From JAIUNP01 sp020161975 (GTDB lineage Bacteria; Pseudomonadota; Alphaproteobacteria; Rhizobiales; Beijerinckiaceae): a DNA stretch of 64,000 bases. Location: the NCBI GenBank assembly GCA_036745275.1, contig DAIOGK010000003.1, forward strand, positions 1 through 64,000, in the 5' to 3' direction. This document shows positions 27,686 to 35,798 of this stretch, piece by piece; position 1 is the first letter of the stretch; every line of letters starts with the position of its first letter. The notes below the pieces were generated by a model. The model did not search any database and was not told where the DNA came from. It was given only the letters and a program-made list of their open reading frames with translations. Made by a program: the position numbers and the translations under genes.

Positions 27686-28780
27686 GTGCTGACATCCGCA
27701 TTCGATGCGCATCATCTGTTCCCGGCGCGCAGGATACGCGTGGCGGTGGTGGATGATTCGGTCGTTGTGCGCGGATTGTTTGCGCGCTGGCTCACTGAAA
27801 TGCCTGAGGTGGATCTGGTAGGCGTCCACCGTAACAGCATCGAGGCGTTGCGCCAGATGCCATCCTGCCGGCCCGATGTCGTTCTGCTCGACATTGAAAT
27901 GCCGGAAATGGACGGGCTGACGGCCTTGCCGCTGTTGTTGCAGGCGGTGCCGGAAGCGCGCGTTCTTGTAGTGTCCGCGCTGACGATCCGGGGCGCGGAC
28001 CTGACGTTGAAGTGCCTCATGCGCGGGGCGAGCGACTATCTTTCCAAGCCGACGACCATGGCAAAGGTGAGCACCACGCCCGCCTTCAAGCAGGACTTGC
28101 AGGCGCGGGTGCGGGCGCTTGGCAACCGGGTGGAACGCCGGAGCGTAGCCTATCCCGGCCCCTTGCCGCCGCCTGTCAGGGCGCCACGGGATGCGACGCC
28201 GCAACTGCTTGTGATCGGTGCATCAACCGGCGGTCCGGCTGCAATCACGGCGCTGCTCGCGCAAATTCCCGAGGTGCTGCCTGGTTTGCCGGTGGTGGTC
28301 GGCCAGCACATGCCGGCGACCTTTACCACGCTGTTCGCTGACCATCTGCGTCGCCACGCCCGGCTCGATGCCTGTGAAATCAGCGGCGGTGAGGTGTTGC
28401 GGCGCGGGGTCATCCATGTGGTGCGGGGTGATGGCAGCGTCCTGATCGAGCGCGCCGGCGCCCATTTTGTTGCACGCAGGGGGCCGGGCACGACCATGGC
28501 TCTGCATCCGTCCATCGACCTGATCTTTGCCAGTGCTGCGGATGCGGCCGGCCCTGCGGCACTGGGGGTCATTCTGACAGGTGCGGGCAATGACGGCGCG
28601 GCCGGGGCGGCCCGGATCGTCGCTGCCGGCGGAGCCGTTTTTGCGCAGTCGCCGGAAAGTTGCACGCTCAGTGCCATGCCAAGCGCGGTCTGCGATGCAG
28701 GCCTTGCGAGTGTGGTTGGCGACATCGCCGCGCTCGGGCGATCCATCAATCGTCATTGCCGCCCGATTGCCCGCGACTGA
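27686..28780 (+). CDS. cheB: chemotaxis protein-glutamate methylesterase CheB
   Basis: Adaptation enzyme (up to 364 residues) with an N-terminal receiver (VAVVDDSVVVRG, phosphoacceptor in LLDIEMPEMDG, Lys in LSKPTT) and a C-terminal methylesterase with the catalytic triad in GASTGGP (Ser), GQHMP (His) and GNDGA (Asp). It removes methyl groups from receptors or deamidates them. The GTG start at 27686 is the best available but lacks a strong ribosome-binding site. The partner methyltransferase CheR is not in this cluster. Confidence 0.93.
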   Translation: MLTSAFDAHHLFPARRIRVAVVDDSVVVRGLFARWLTEMPEVDLVGVHRNSIEALRQMPSCRPDVVLLDIEMPEMDGLTALPLLLQAVPEARVLVVSALTIRGADLTLKCLMRGASDYLSKPTTMAKVSTTPAFKQDLQARVRALGNRVERRSVAYPGPLPPPVRAPRDATPQLLVIGASTGGPAAITALLAQIPEVLPGLPVVVGQHMPATFTTLFADHLRRHARLDACEISGGEVLRRGVIHVVRGDGSVLIERAGAHFVARRGPGTTMALHPSIDLIFASAADAAGPAALGVILTGAGNDGAAGAARIVAAGGAVFAQSPESCTLSAMPSAVCDAGLASVVGDIAALGRSINRHCRPIARD

Positions 28781-28850
28781 CAACACCGGATTGTCTGCCA
28801 CCTCGAACAGCTGCGATGGCTTGTTGCGATGGCTTGGCCGGCCCTTCATG

Positions 28851-28877
28851 AAAAAGGGCCCGTCCTGAGACGGGCCC
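28851..28877 (-). terminator. intrinsic terminator of ctrA
   Basis: Perfect 9-base stem GGGCCCGTC / GACGGGCCC with a 4-base loop. Read on the minus strand it is followed by TTTTT, so it is oriented to end transcription coming from ctrA, 41 bases after the ctrA stop. On the plus strand there is no U tract. Confidence 0.85.
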
Positions 28878-28917
28878 TGAGAGACGACTTCGAGGCTGCG
28901 AGCCGGGAACAGGCCGA

Positions 28918-29619
28918 TCAGGCCGGAATGCGTTCGTCCGCGTCTGTCGGCTCGCGCAGCACATAGCCGCGGCCCCAGACGGTTTCGATATAGTTGCGGC
29001 CTTCGGACGCATTCGCCAGCTTTTTGCGCAGCTTGCAGATGAACACGTCGATGATCTTGAGTTCCGGCTCGTCCATGCCGCCATAAAGGTGGTTCAGGAA
29101 CATTTCCTTGGTCAGCGTAGTGCCGCGACGCAGGGAAAGGAGTTCGAGCATCTGATATTCCTTGCCGGTCAGATGCACACGGTTGCCGGAGACTTCCACG
29201 GTCTTCTGGTCGAGGTTGACCAGGAGATCGCCGGTCTGGATGACCGACTGGGCGTGACCCTTGGAGCGGCGGACGATTGCATGGATGCGGGCAACCAGCT
29301 CATCCTTGTGAAACGGCTTGGTGAGGTAGTCGTCGGCGCCGAAACCGAGGCCCTTCACCTTGTCCTCGATGCCGGCCAGGCCGGAGAGGATCAGAATTGG
29401 CGTCTTGACCTTGGCAACGCGCAGCGAGCGCAGCACCTCGTAACCCGACATGTCAGGCAGATTCAGGTCAAGAAGGATGATGTCGTAATCGTAAAGCTTG
29501 CCGAGATCGACACCCTCTTCACCGAGATCGGTTGTGTAGATGTTGAAATTCTCGGATTTGAGCATCAGTTCGATGCTTTGCGCCACGGCGCTGTCGTCTT
29601 CAATCAGGAGAACGCGCAT
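28918..29619 (-). CDS. ctrA: cell cycle response regulator CtrA
   Basis: OmpR-family master regulator of 233 residues. The N-terminal receiver has the acidic pair (EDD, residues 7-9), phosphoacceptor Asp51 (LLDLNLPDMSGYE) and Lys in LTKPFHKDEL. The C-terminal winged helix contains LTGKEYQMLELLSLRRG and the recognition region IIDVFICKLRKKL, near-identical to Caulobacter CtrA. It binds TTAA-N7-TTAA, controls replication, division and flagellar genes, and receives phosphate from ChpT. The C-terminus is ERIPA rather than the AA end used for ClpXP recognition in Caulobacter. The upstream region carries five GANTC sites, which suggests CcrM methylation control. Confidence 0.97.
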   Translation of the reverse strand: MRVLLIEDDSAVAQSIELMLKSENFNIYTTDLGEEGVDLGKLYDYDIILLDLNLPDMSGYEVLRSLRVAKVKTPILILSGLAGIEDKVKGLGFGADDYLTKPFHKDELVARIHAIVRRSKGHAQSVIQTGDLLVNLDQKTVEVSGNRVHLTGKEYQMLELLSLRRGTTLTKEMFLNHLYGGMDEPELKIIDVFICKLRKKLANASEGRNYIETVWGRGYVLREPTDADERIPA

Positions 29620-30037
29620 AAGTTAGGTCCCCAAACCATGTGTTTCCCGAACCCGGCCCAATCACGCAGCGACGCCAGATCGTGTCACTCGCGACTCGAC
29701 AGGTTTCACCCTCGAAAAGCTCGCGACACATTTGTTACCTGCAACTGGTTAACAAAAGCTGATTCGATAACGCAAGGGGGAACGCGAAAGAACGTCAAAA
29801 ACCTTGGTAAGTGCCCGTAGTCATTCGATTTTTTGCCGCAAAAAATGCTAATAATTCACATTAAGAAAATGCGTTAAGCGACTCTTGCGACTCATGGGTT
29901 TGGAGATTTTCCCCCGATTTGTGCGCCATTGCGGGGCATCCGGGGGGAGGGGGGACGTTAAGCCCGGGTTGCCAAATCCTTTCGCGAAACCGTCAAAAAG
30001 CGGTTAAATTGATGCGAATCAGCGAGGGAGGTGGGCC
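29620..30037. promoter_or_regulatory. ctrA / fliI divergent control region with clustered GANTC sites and TTAA half-sites
   Basis: This 418-base gap is the only gene-free stretch over 300 bases. It is AT-richer than its surroundings. It holds five GANTC sites (29693, 29761, 29880, 29889, 30016), the target of the CcrM methylase, and five TTAA half-sites (29749, 29861, 29874, 29958, 30004). Two TTAA half-sites are followed at the same spacing by TTGC (29874-29888 and 29958-29972). I see no small ORF or RNA gene that I can support. Confidence 0.65.
29993..30007. promoter_or_regulatory. candidate CtrA-binding box upstream of fliI
   Basis: TCAA-AAAGCGG-TTAA matches 7 of 8 bases of the CtrA consensus TTAA-N7-TTAA. 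It ends 30 bases before the GTG start of fliI and next to a GANTC site at 30016, a position compatible with activation of fliI-fliJ transcription. Confidence 0.5.
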
Positions 30038-31360
30038 GTGATTACGGAAACGCTCCTTGGACTTGTGGAAGACGAGCAGCCTTTCATCGTCTTCGGGCGC
30101 GTGCAGGGTGTGCGCGGGCTTCTGGTCGAGATTGCCGGCCCGTTGTCCCAGATGGACATCGGCAGCCGGGTTGTGATCGAGACGGGCGATATGCCCTCGG
30201 TTCCCTGTGAAGTCATCGGATTCGAGCGCGATGCGGCGCTTGCGATGCCGTTTGGCAGTCTGACCGGCGTTCGGCGTGGCTGCCGGGTGGTCGTCCAGTC
30301 GCGACGGGGCGCTGTGCGGCCTTCAACTGCCTGGCTCGGGCGGGTGATCGACGCTTTCGGGGTGCCGATCGACGGGCAGGATGAGCCGGCGCCCGGCGCA
30401 CTCAGCTATTCCCTGCACAGTGATCCGCCGGCGGCCCATCGCCGGCAGCGCCTTGGCCAGACGCTGGATCTCGGCGTGCGTGTGCTCAATTCCTTTCTGC
30501 CGATGCGGCGCGGGCAGCGGGTGGGGCTGTTCGCCGGCTCGGGCGTCGGAAAATCCGTGCTGATGTCGATGATCGCGCGGAATGCAGATGCTGATGTGTT
30601 CGTCATCGGGCTGATCGGCGAGCGCGGGCGAGAGGTCAGCGAGTTCATCCAGGATGATCTTGGCGAGGACGGGTTGAAGCGCGCTGTCGTGGTCGTGGCG
30701 ACCTCGGATGAATCGGCGCTGACCCGGCGGCAGGCGGCCTACATGGCGCTGACCGTGGCCGAGTATTTCCGGGATCTGGGCAAAAACGTCGTGCTGATGA
30801 TGGACAGCGTGACGCGATTTGCCATGGCGCAGCGCGATATCGGCCTTGCCATGGGTGAACCACCGACCACCAAGGGCTATACGCCCACCGTGTTTGCCGA
30901 ACTGCCGCGCCTGCTGGAACGGGCCGGCCCCGGCGAGGGCGAAGGCAGCATCACCGCCTTTTTCACGGTGCTGGTGGATGGTGATGACCATAACGAGCCC
31001 GTCGCTGATGCGGCGCGCGGCATTCTCGATGGGCATGTGGTGCTTGAGCGGCAGATTGCCGAGCGCGGGCGCTATCCGGCTGTCAATATCCTCAAGTCCG
31101 TTTCGCGGACCATGCCGGGTGCGTGTGATCCGATATTCCTGCCCTCCGTGAAGGAGGCGAAGCGGCTTGTTGCGACCTACACGGATATGGAAGATCTCAT
31201 CCGGCTGGGCGCCTACAAGTCCGGCACGAACCCCGAAGTGGACCGCGCCATCCGCGCGCATGACGCAATCGAGGCTTTTCTTTCTCAAGGTAAGGAAGAA
31301 TCAACCTCCTTGAGTGAGAGTTATTGTCGTCTCGCGGACATTGTAAACGGACTCGGCTAA
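30038..31360 (+). CDS. fliI: flagellar export ATPase FliI
   Basis: Hexameric ATPase (440 residues) that energises export of flagellar substrates at the cytoplasmic face of the type III apparatus. Walker A is GSGVGKSVL, Walker B lies in VVLMMDSVTRFA, and the family stretch GEPPTTKGYTPTVFAELPRLLERAGP is present in full. The start is GTG 30038 with GGGAGG 6 bases upstream. It is divergent from ctrA and followed 49 bases later by fliJ. Confidence 0.96.
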   Translation: MITETLLGLVEDEQPFIVFGRVQGVRGLLVEIAGPLSQMDIGSRVVIETGDMPSVPCEVIGFERDAALAMPFGSLTGVRRGCRVVVQSRRGAVRPSTAWLGRVIDAFGVPIDGQDEPAPGALSYSLHSDPPAAHRRQRLGQTLDLGVRVLNSFLPMRRGQRVGLFAGSGVGKSVLMSMIARNADADVFVIGLIGERGREVSEFIQDDLGEDGLKRAVVVVATSDESALTRRQAAYMALTVAEYFRDLGKNVVLMMDSVTRFAMAQRDIGLAMGEPPTTKGYTPTVFAELPRLLERAGPGEGEGSITAFFTVLVDGDDHNEPVADAARGILDGHVVLERQIAERGRYPAVNILKSVSRTMPGACDPIFLPSVKEAKRLVATYTDMEDLIRLGAYKSGTNPEVDRAIRAHDAIEAFLSQGKEESTSLSESYCRLADIVNGLG

Positions 31361-31409
31361 CGGCGGAGACGCCCTGAACCCGACCAGAGTAAGAGTAGAG
31401 TAAGGGGCC

Positions 31410-31829
31410 ATGAAGTCGCGCGAAGCTTTATTGAAATTCAAACGCTTCCAAGTGGAAGAACGTCGTCGCCGCGTCGCTCAGATCGAGGCGATGATCAACG
31501 AGTTTGCCCGCATGGCGGGTGATCTTGACCGGGAAATCGAGGCGGAAGAGAAGCGGGCCGGTATCTCCGACCCTGGGCACTTCGCCTATCCGACCTATGC
31601 GAAGGCGGCACGCGTCCGCCGCGACAATCTGATCAACTCTTCTGCGGAGTTGAAGGATCAGCTTGACGATGCCAAGGGTGCGCTCGAAATCGCGTTCGAG
31701 GACCTGAAGAAGGTCGAAATCCTCGATGATCGCGAAAAGGCTGCGGAGCGGGCGGAAATCGCCCTGCGTCAGCAGATGGAAAGCGACCGCGCTGCTGCGC
31801 GGATGCGGTTTGTCGCCTCGCGGGCCTGA
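31410..31829 (+). CDS. fliJ: flagellar export protein FliJ
   Basis: A 139-residue charged coiled-coil protein (MKSREALLKFKRFQVEERRRRVAQIE) with the size, helix content and location directly after fliI typical of FliJ, the stalk-like chaperone that inserts into the FliI ring and contacts FlhA. AAGGGG precedes the ATG. A bidirectional terminator lies 21 bases after the stop, ending the fliI-fliJ transcript. Confidence 0.88.
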   Translation: MKSREALLKFKRFQVEERRRRVAQIEAMINEFARMAGDLDREIEAEEKRAGISDPGHFAYPTYAKAARVRRDNLINSSAELKDQLDDAKGALEIAFEDLKKVEILDDREKAAERAEIALRQQMESDRAAARMRFVASRA

Positions 31830-31850
31830 CAGAATTCAGCCATGTTCGAC

Positions 31851-31878
31851 AAAAGGCCGGGAGCAATCCCGGCCTTTT
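31851..31878. terminator. bidirectional intrinsic terminator between fliJ and a GNAT gene
   Basis: Perfect 12-base inverted repeat AAAAGGCCGGGA / TCCCGGCCTTTT with a GCAA loop. The stem ends in T runs on both strands, so it can stop transcription of fliIJ (plus) and of the convergent acetyltransferase gene (minus), which ends at 31885. Confidence 0.88.
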
Positions 31879-31884
31879 GCTGTT

Positions 31885-32496
31885 TCAGGGCTTGATGAGC
31901 ATTGGCACATGGGGTGCTGCGCCGGTGGGCAGGAGCCCCGCCAGACGCGGATCGGGCACAATCTCGATGGCCTGGGATTGCACTTCAAAGCCCATGCGCC
32001 GGTAAAACCCCAAAGCCGCCGGATGATCGAAGGTGCAGGTGTTCACCGTCATCCGACGCGTACCGCGACGGGCGGCTCGCGCCAGCGCAAAACGGATGAG
32101 TTCTTCGCCCAGCCCCCTGCCCGTGTGGTGTTCAAACAGACCGAGAAAGGCAAGGTCAGCCGCAGGTTCGCGAAAATCGAGTTCGAGAAGGCCGATATCG
32201 ATATCGGTGTCCATGATCGCGTAGGCTTCCACCCGCGCATCATCGAGAATGGTGGTGCGCGCTTCCGGCGTCAGCATGAGCCGTGACCACCAGAGCCAGC
32301 GTGTGCCCAGAACCGTGAAAATGGCACGATAACGCGTTTCCTGCCGGCCATTGAGCCGGGTCAACGTGACGGATAACGACGGTTCTGAACGATCGACGGG
32401 CACATCGCGGGCGAGATAGGTCTTGATGGCTGCGCAACGGCCTGGCGGCAGGGGGGTGATGCCGTCCAGAGAAGCGACAAGCGTCGGTGTCGTCAT
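31885..32496 (-). CDS. GNAT family N-acetyltransferase
   Basis: A 203-residue protein whose C-terminal half has the acetyl-CoA binding pattern of GNAT enzymes: HTGRGLGEELIRFAL (motif A, R/Q-x-x-G-x-G) and HPAALGFYRRMGFE (motif B). The N-terminal half is poorly characterised. The substrate is unknown. It stands alone between fliJ and a membrane protein gene transcribed the other way. Confidence 0.75.
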   Translation of the reverse strand: MTTPTLVASLDGITPLPPGRCAAIKTYLARDVPVDRSEPSLSVTLTRLNGRQETRYRAIFTVLGTRWLWWSRLMLTPEARTTILDDARVEAYAIMDTDIDIGLLELDFREPAADLAFLGLFEHHTGRGLGEELIRFALARAARRGTRRMTVNTCTFDHPAALGFYRRMGFEVQSQAIEIVPDPRLAGLLPTGAAPHVPMLIKP

Positions 32497-32624
32497 CGGT
32501 CATCAAGCTCCCGCAATACGTTTGCCATAATCGTTTTCCATATCTGCTTCGCGTCCCGCTTGCATCCTGACATAACCTGTGCAGGAAGATTTGCCGGGAC
32601 ATTCGACGGACGGGCTACAATTTC

Positions 32625-33668
32625 ATGCAGCGTATCAAGGATTTCATCTGGCCCGTGATCGGTCTGATTGCGGTGGTCCTCTCCGTCGACGCGCTTTACG
32701 GCAAGCTCTATCAGGAGGCGGCCAGCCATCCCGAGGTGGCGGCCCAACTGGCGGCAGCCGGCTGGTGGGACAGTCTCAAGATCATTGCGTCGGTGATCGG
32801 TGGCAAACTGGCTGCAATTCCGCTGCATGGCTATGTACTGGCGTTGATGTCGACGCTTGCCGCCTATGCGGCACTTGCCTGGTATGACCGGATCGCGTTG
32901 CTGCATCTCAACAGGGAAAAGGGTATTTCCTGGCTGTTCGTGGCGCTCTGTTCGTTCACAACCTATGCGCTGTCACACAACATCGGGGCGTCGGTGGTTT
33001 CTGGCGGAGCGGTGCGATATCGCGCTTATACCTCCAAGGGGCTGTCGGCAGCTGAAGTCGCTGTTCTGGTGGCGCTCTGCTCGTTCACTTTCGCCTATGG
33101 CACGATGATCCTCACGGGCATCGTTCTGGTGGGAGAGCCGGAAATTCTGCGCCCCCTGCTGGCCAAGACCGCGCACGCCGCGGCTGACCTGATGACGATC
33201 CGGATCATTGGCGCTGTCCTGCTCATTCTGTGCGCGCTTTATCTTCTTGGCTCATGGATGCAGTTCAAGCCGCTGACGATCCGCGGTTTCCGTCTTGAAT
33301 ATCCCCGGCTTCCCGTAGTTCTGCGTCAGCTTGTGGCGGCGCCTCTGGAATTGATCGGGGCTGCGGGCATCATTTATTTCGCCATTCCCGAAGCGGTCAA
33401 TCCAGGGTTTTTCGTGGTGCTGGGCGCGTTCCTGCTGTCCTTTTCCGCCGGGTTGCTGGCGCAGGTTCCCGGTGGTGTCGGTGTGATGGAGGCGGTTTTC
33501 ATCGCCGTGATGCCAAACGTTCCGGCGTCCAGCGTCTTTGCGGCGCTCCTGGTCTGGCGGCTGCTCTATCTTATCATCCCGCTGGCACTGGCCATTCCGA
33601 TCATCCTGCTTTTCGAGGAAAAGAAGCTCGAAGAGGCCGTTCATCACAAAAAGGGTCATGAGGACTGA
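32625..33668 (+). CDS. YbhN / UPF0104-like membrane protein (LPG synthase transmembrane-domain family)
   Basis: A 347-residue polytopic inner-membrane protein with about eight hydrophobic helices. SHNIGASVVSGGAVRYRAYTS and LLAQVPGGVGVMEAVF match the flippase-like domain shared with the membrane part of MprF. No soluble aminoacyltransferase domain is present, so it is not a complete lysyl-phosphatidylglycerol synthase; a lipid transport or flippase-like role is inferred from the family. It is convergent with flhA, with a gap of 6 bases. Confidence 0.78.
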   Translation: MQRIKDFIWPVIGLIAVVLSVDALYGKLYQEAASHPEVAAQLAAAGWWDSLKIIASVIGGKLAAIPLHGYVLALMSTLAAYAALAWYDRIALLHLNREKGISWLFVALCSFTTYALSHNIGASVVSGGAVRYRAYTSKGLSAAEVAVLVALCSFTFAYGTMILTGIVLVGEPEILRPLLAKTAHAAADLMTIRIIGAVLLILCALYLLGSWMQFKPLTIRGFRLEYPRLPVVLRQLVAAPLELIGAAGIIYFAIPEAVNPGFFVVLGAFLLSFSAGLLAQVPGGVGVMEAVFIAVMPNVPASSVFAALLVWRLLYLIIPLALAIPIILLFEEKKLEEAVHHKKGHED

Positions 33669-33674
33669 TGCTCC

Positions 33675-35777
33675 CTAGAGCATCGGCAGGCTGCGCAGCT
33701 TTGCCCCCGCGTGCAGGTCGGACTGGCTGAAGACCACTGTTTGCGGGCGGAAGCGCTCCACCACCATACGCATATAGGGGCGCACAGCAGCGCTGGTGAC
33801 AAGCACCGGCGTTTCGCCCTCGCGCGCAAGATCCTCGCAGCGGGTCTTCAGCGCTGTGACAAACTCCTGAAGCTTCGACGGCGCAATTGCGAGCTGGCGG
33901 ATTTCCCCTTCGCCGATGAGGGCGGACGAGAAGACATCCTCCCAATGCGGCGACAGCGGCAGGATGGCCAGTGTGCCATCTGCACCGAGATGCTGGGCGC
34001 AGAGCTGCCGGGCGAGGCGCGTGCGCACATGCTCGATAATGGAGCGTGGATCGCGCACGGCACCGGCCACTTCCGCGACCGCCTCGACAATGGTCGACAG
34101 GTCGCGGATCGAAACGCGCTCGGCAAGGAGCCCCTGAAGGACGCGTTGCAGGCCGGTGTAGCTGATCTGGGCCGGTATGATGTCCTTGATGAGGTCGGCG
34201 TGGTCCTTGGGCAGTTCGCGCAGCAGCTTCTGCATCTCGGCATAGGAAAGCAGGTCCGGCATGTTGGCGCGCAGGATTTCGGTGAGATGGGTGGTGATGA
34301 CCGAGGCCGCATCGACGACGGTGTAGCCCTTGAACTGGGCTTCCTCGCGCAAGCCGGCCTCAATCCAGGTCACGGCCATGCCGAAGGCCGGCTCCAGCAT
34401 CCGCTGGCCGGGCAGTTCGACCGCTCCGCCGGTCGGATCGAGCGCCATGAAGTGGCCGGGGACGACCGTTCCTGAACCAACGTCCACCTCGCGCAGGCGG
34501 ATGATATAGCGGTTTGCCTCAAGGTTCATGTTGTCGATGAGGCGCACGGACGGCAGGACGAAGCCGAAATCGGTTGCGAACGAGCGGCGCAGTGCCTTGA
34601 TCTGACCGGTCAAGCGGTCGTCCTCGCCGCCCTCCTTCACCAGCGGCATGAGACCGTAGCCGATCTCGATGCGCAACTCATCAATACGGATCGCTGCGTG
34701 GTCGGATTCAGGCTCCTCCGGGGCGGGTTTGTCGTTGGTCGCCGGTGCCGCCGCCGCGAGGGCCTGCGTGGCAGCAACGCTTCGCGCAAGATAGCCTGCG
34801 CCGCCGGCCAGGACCAGAAAGGGCAGGGCCGGCATTCCCGGCAGGGCGGCGATGACCAGCATGACACCGGCGGAAAGGCCGAGAGCCTTCGGGTAGAAGG
34901 TCAGTTGCTTGATGAGGGCCTTGTCGGCGGCGCCGGAGACCCCGGCCTTCGAGACGAGCAGGCCCGCTGCCGTCGAGACGATCAGCGCCGGAATCTGGCT
35001 GACGAGGCCATCGCCCACCGTCAGCAGTGTGTATGACCGGGCTGCCTCGGCAAAGTCAATACCCTGCTGGGCCACACCGATGGCGATGCCGCCAATCACG
35101 TTGATGACGGTGATCAGGATGCCGGCCACCGCATCGCCACGGACAAACTTCGAAGCACCGTCCATGGCGCCGAAAAAGGCGCTCTCGTCCTCCAGTTCCT
35201 TGCGGCGGGCGCGTGCCTGTTCCTGCGTGATCAGCCCTGCGGAGAGGTCGGCGTCCACCGCCATCTGCTTGCCGGGCATGGCATCGAGTGTGAAGCGTGC
35301 GGCGACCTCGGCAATTCTGGTTGAACCCTTTGTGATCACGACGAAATTCACGATCACCAGAATGATGAAAACGATAATGCCAATCGCGAAATTTCCGCCG
35401 ATGACGAAGGAACCGAAGCTTTCAATCACATGGCCCGCCGCGCCGCTGCCGGTGTGGCCGTTGGCGAGAATCAAGCGCGTTGAAGCAAGATTCAGCGCCA
35501 GCCGCAGCATGGTGGCGATGAGCAGAACCGCCGGAAAAGATGTGAATTCCAGCGGTCCCTGAATGAAGAGAGCTGTCATCAGAATCAAGACGGAAAAGAT
35601 GATCGACACCGCGAGCATGAGATCCAGCATCAGCGGCGGCAGCGGCACGACGAGAACAACAAGGATGGTCAGAACGCCAATGGCGAGCGCGATATCGCCG
35701 CGAAACAGGGCTGCGCGCAGGTCATCCAGCGAAAATCCCGGAAGCCCGGTGGTAGGGTTGGCCGATTTCATCAGCAT
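33675..35777 (-). CDS. flhA: flagellar export gate protein FlhA
   Basis: Core membrane component of the flagellar type III export apparatus (about 700 residues). It has an N-terminal region of about eight transmembrane helices, the FHIPEP signature region (ARFTLDAMPGKQMAVDADL) and a large C-terminal cytoplasmic domain that docks FliI/FliJ and chaperones. I prefer ATG at 35775-35777; a TTG three codons upstream and an ATG two codons downstream are alternatives, none with a strong ribosome-binding site. Last gene of the fliF-G-H-N-flbD-flhA operon. Confidence 0.95.
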   Translation of the reverse strand: MLMKSANPTTGLPGFSLDDLRAALFRGDIALAIGVLTILVVLVVPLPPLMLDLMLAVSIIFSVLILMTALFIQGPLEFTSFPAVLLIATMLRLALNLASTRLILANGHTGSGAAGHVIESFGSFVIGGNFAIGIIVFIILVIVNFVVITKGSTRIAEVAARFTLDAMPGKQMAVDADLSAGLITQEQARARRKELEDESAFFGAMDGASKFVRGDAVAGILITVINVIGGIAIGVAQQGIDFAEAARSYTLLTVGDGLVSQIPALIVSTAAGLLVSKAGVSGAADKALIKQLTFYPKALGLSAGVMLVIAALPGMPALPFLVLAGGAGYLARSVAATQALAAAAPATNDKPAPEEPESDHAAIRIDELRIEIGYGLMPLVKEGGEDDRLTGQIKALRRSFATDFGFVLPSVRLIDNMNLEANRYIIRLREVDVGSGTVVPGHFMALDPTGGAVELPGQRMLEPAFGMAVTWIEAGLREEAQFKGYTVVDAASVITTHLTEILRANMPDLLSYAEMQKLLRELPKDHADLIKDIIPAQISYTGLQRVLQGLLAERVSIRDLSTIVEAVAEVAGAVRDPRSIIEHVRTRLARQLCAQHLGADGTLAILPLSPHWEDVFSSALIGEGEIRQLAIAPSKLQEFVTALKTRCEDLAREGETPVLVTSAAVRPYMRMVVERFRPQTVVFSQSDLHAGAKLRSLPML

Positions 35778-35798
35778 GCTCAACAATTAACGGGTGGG

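Noticed and set aside
29861..29877. TTAA-N9-TTAA as a CtrA box upstream of ctrA
   Set aside because: The spacing is 9, not 7 bases, so the two half-sites cannot form a standard CtrA site.
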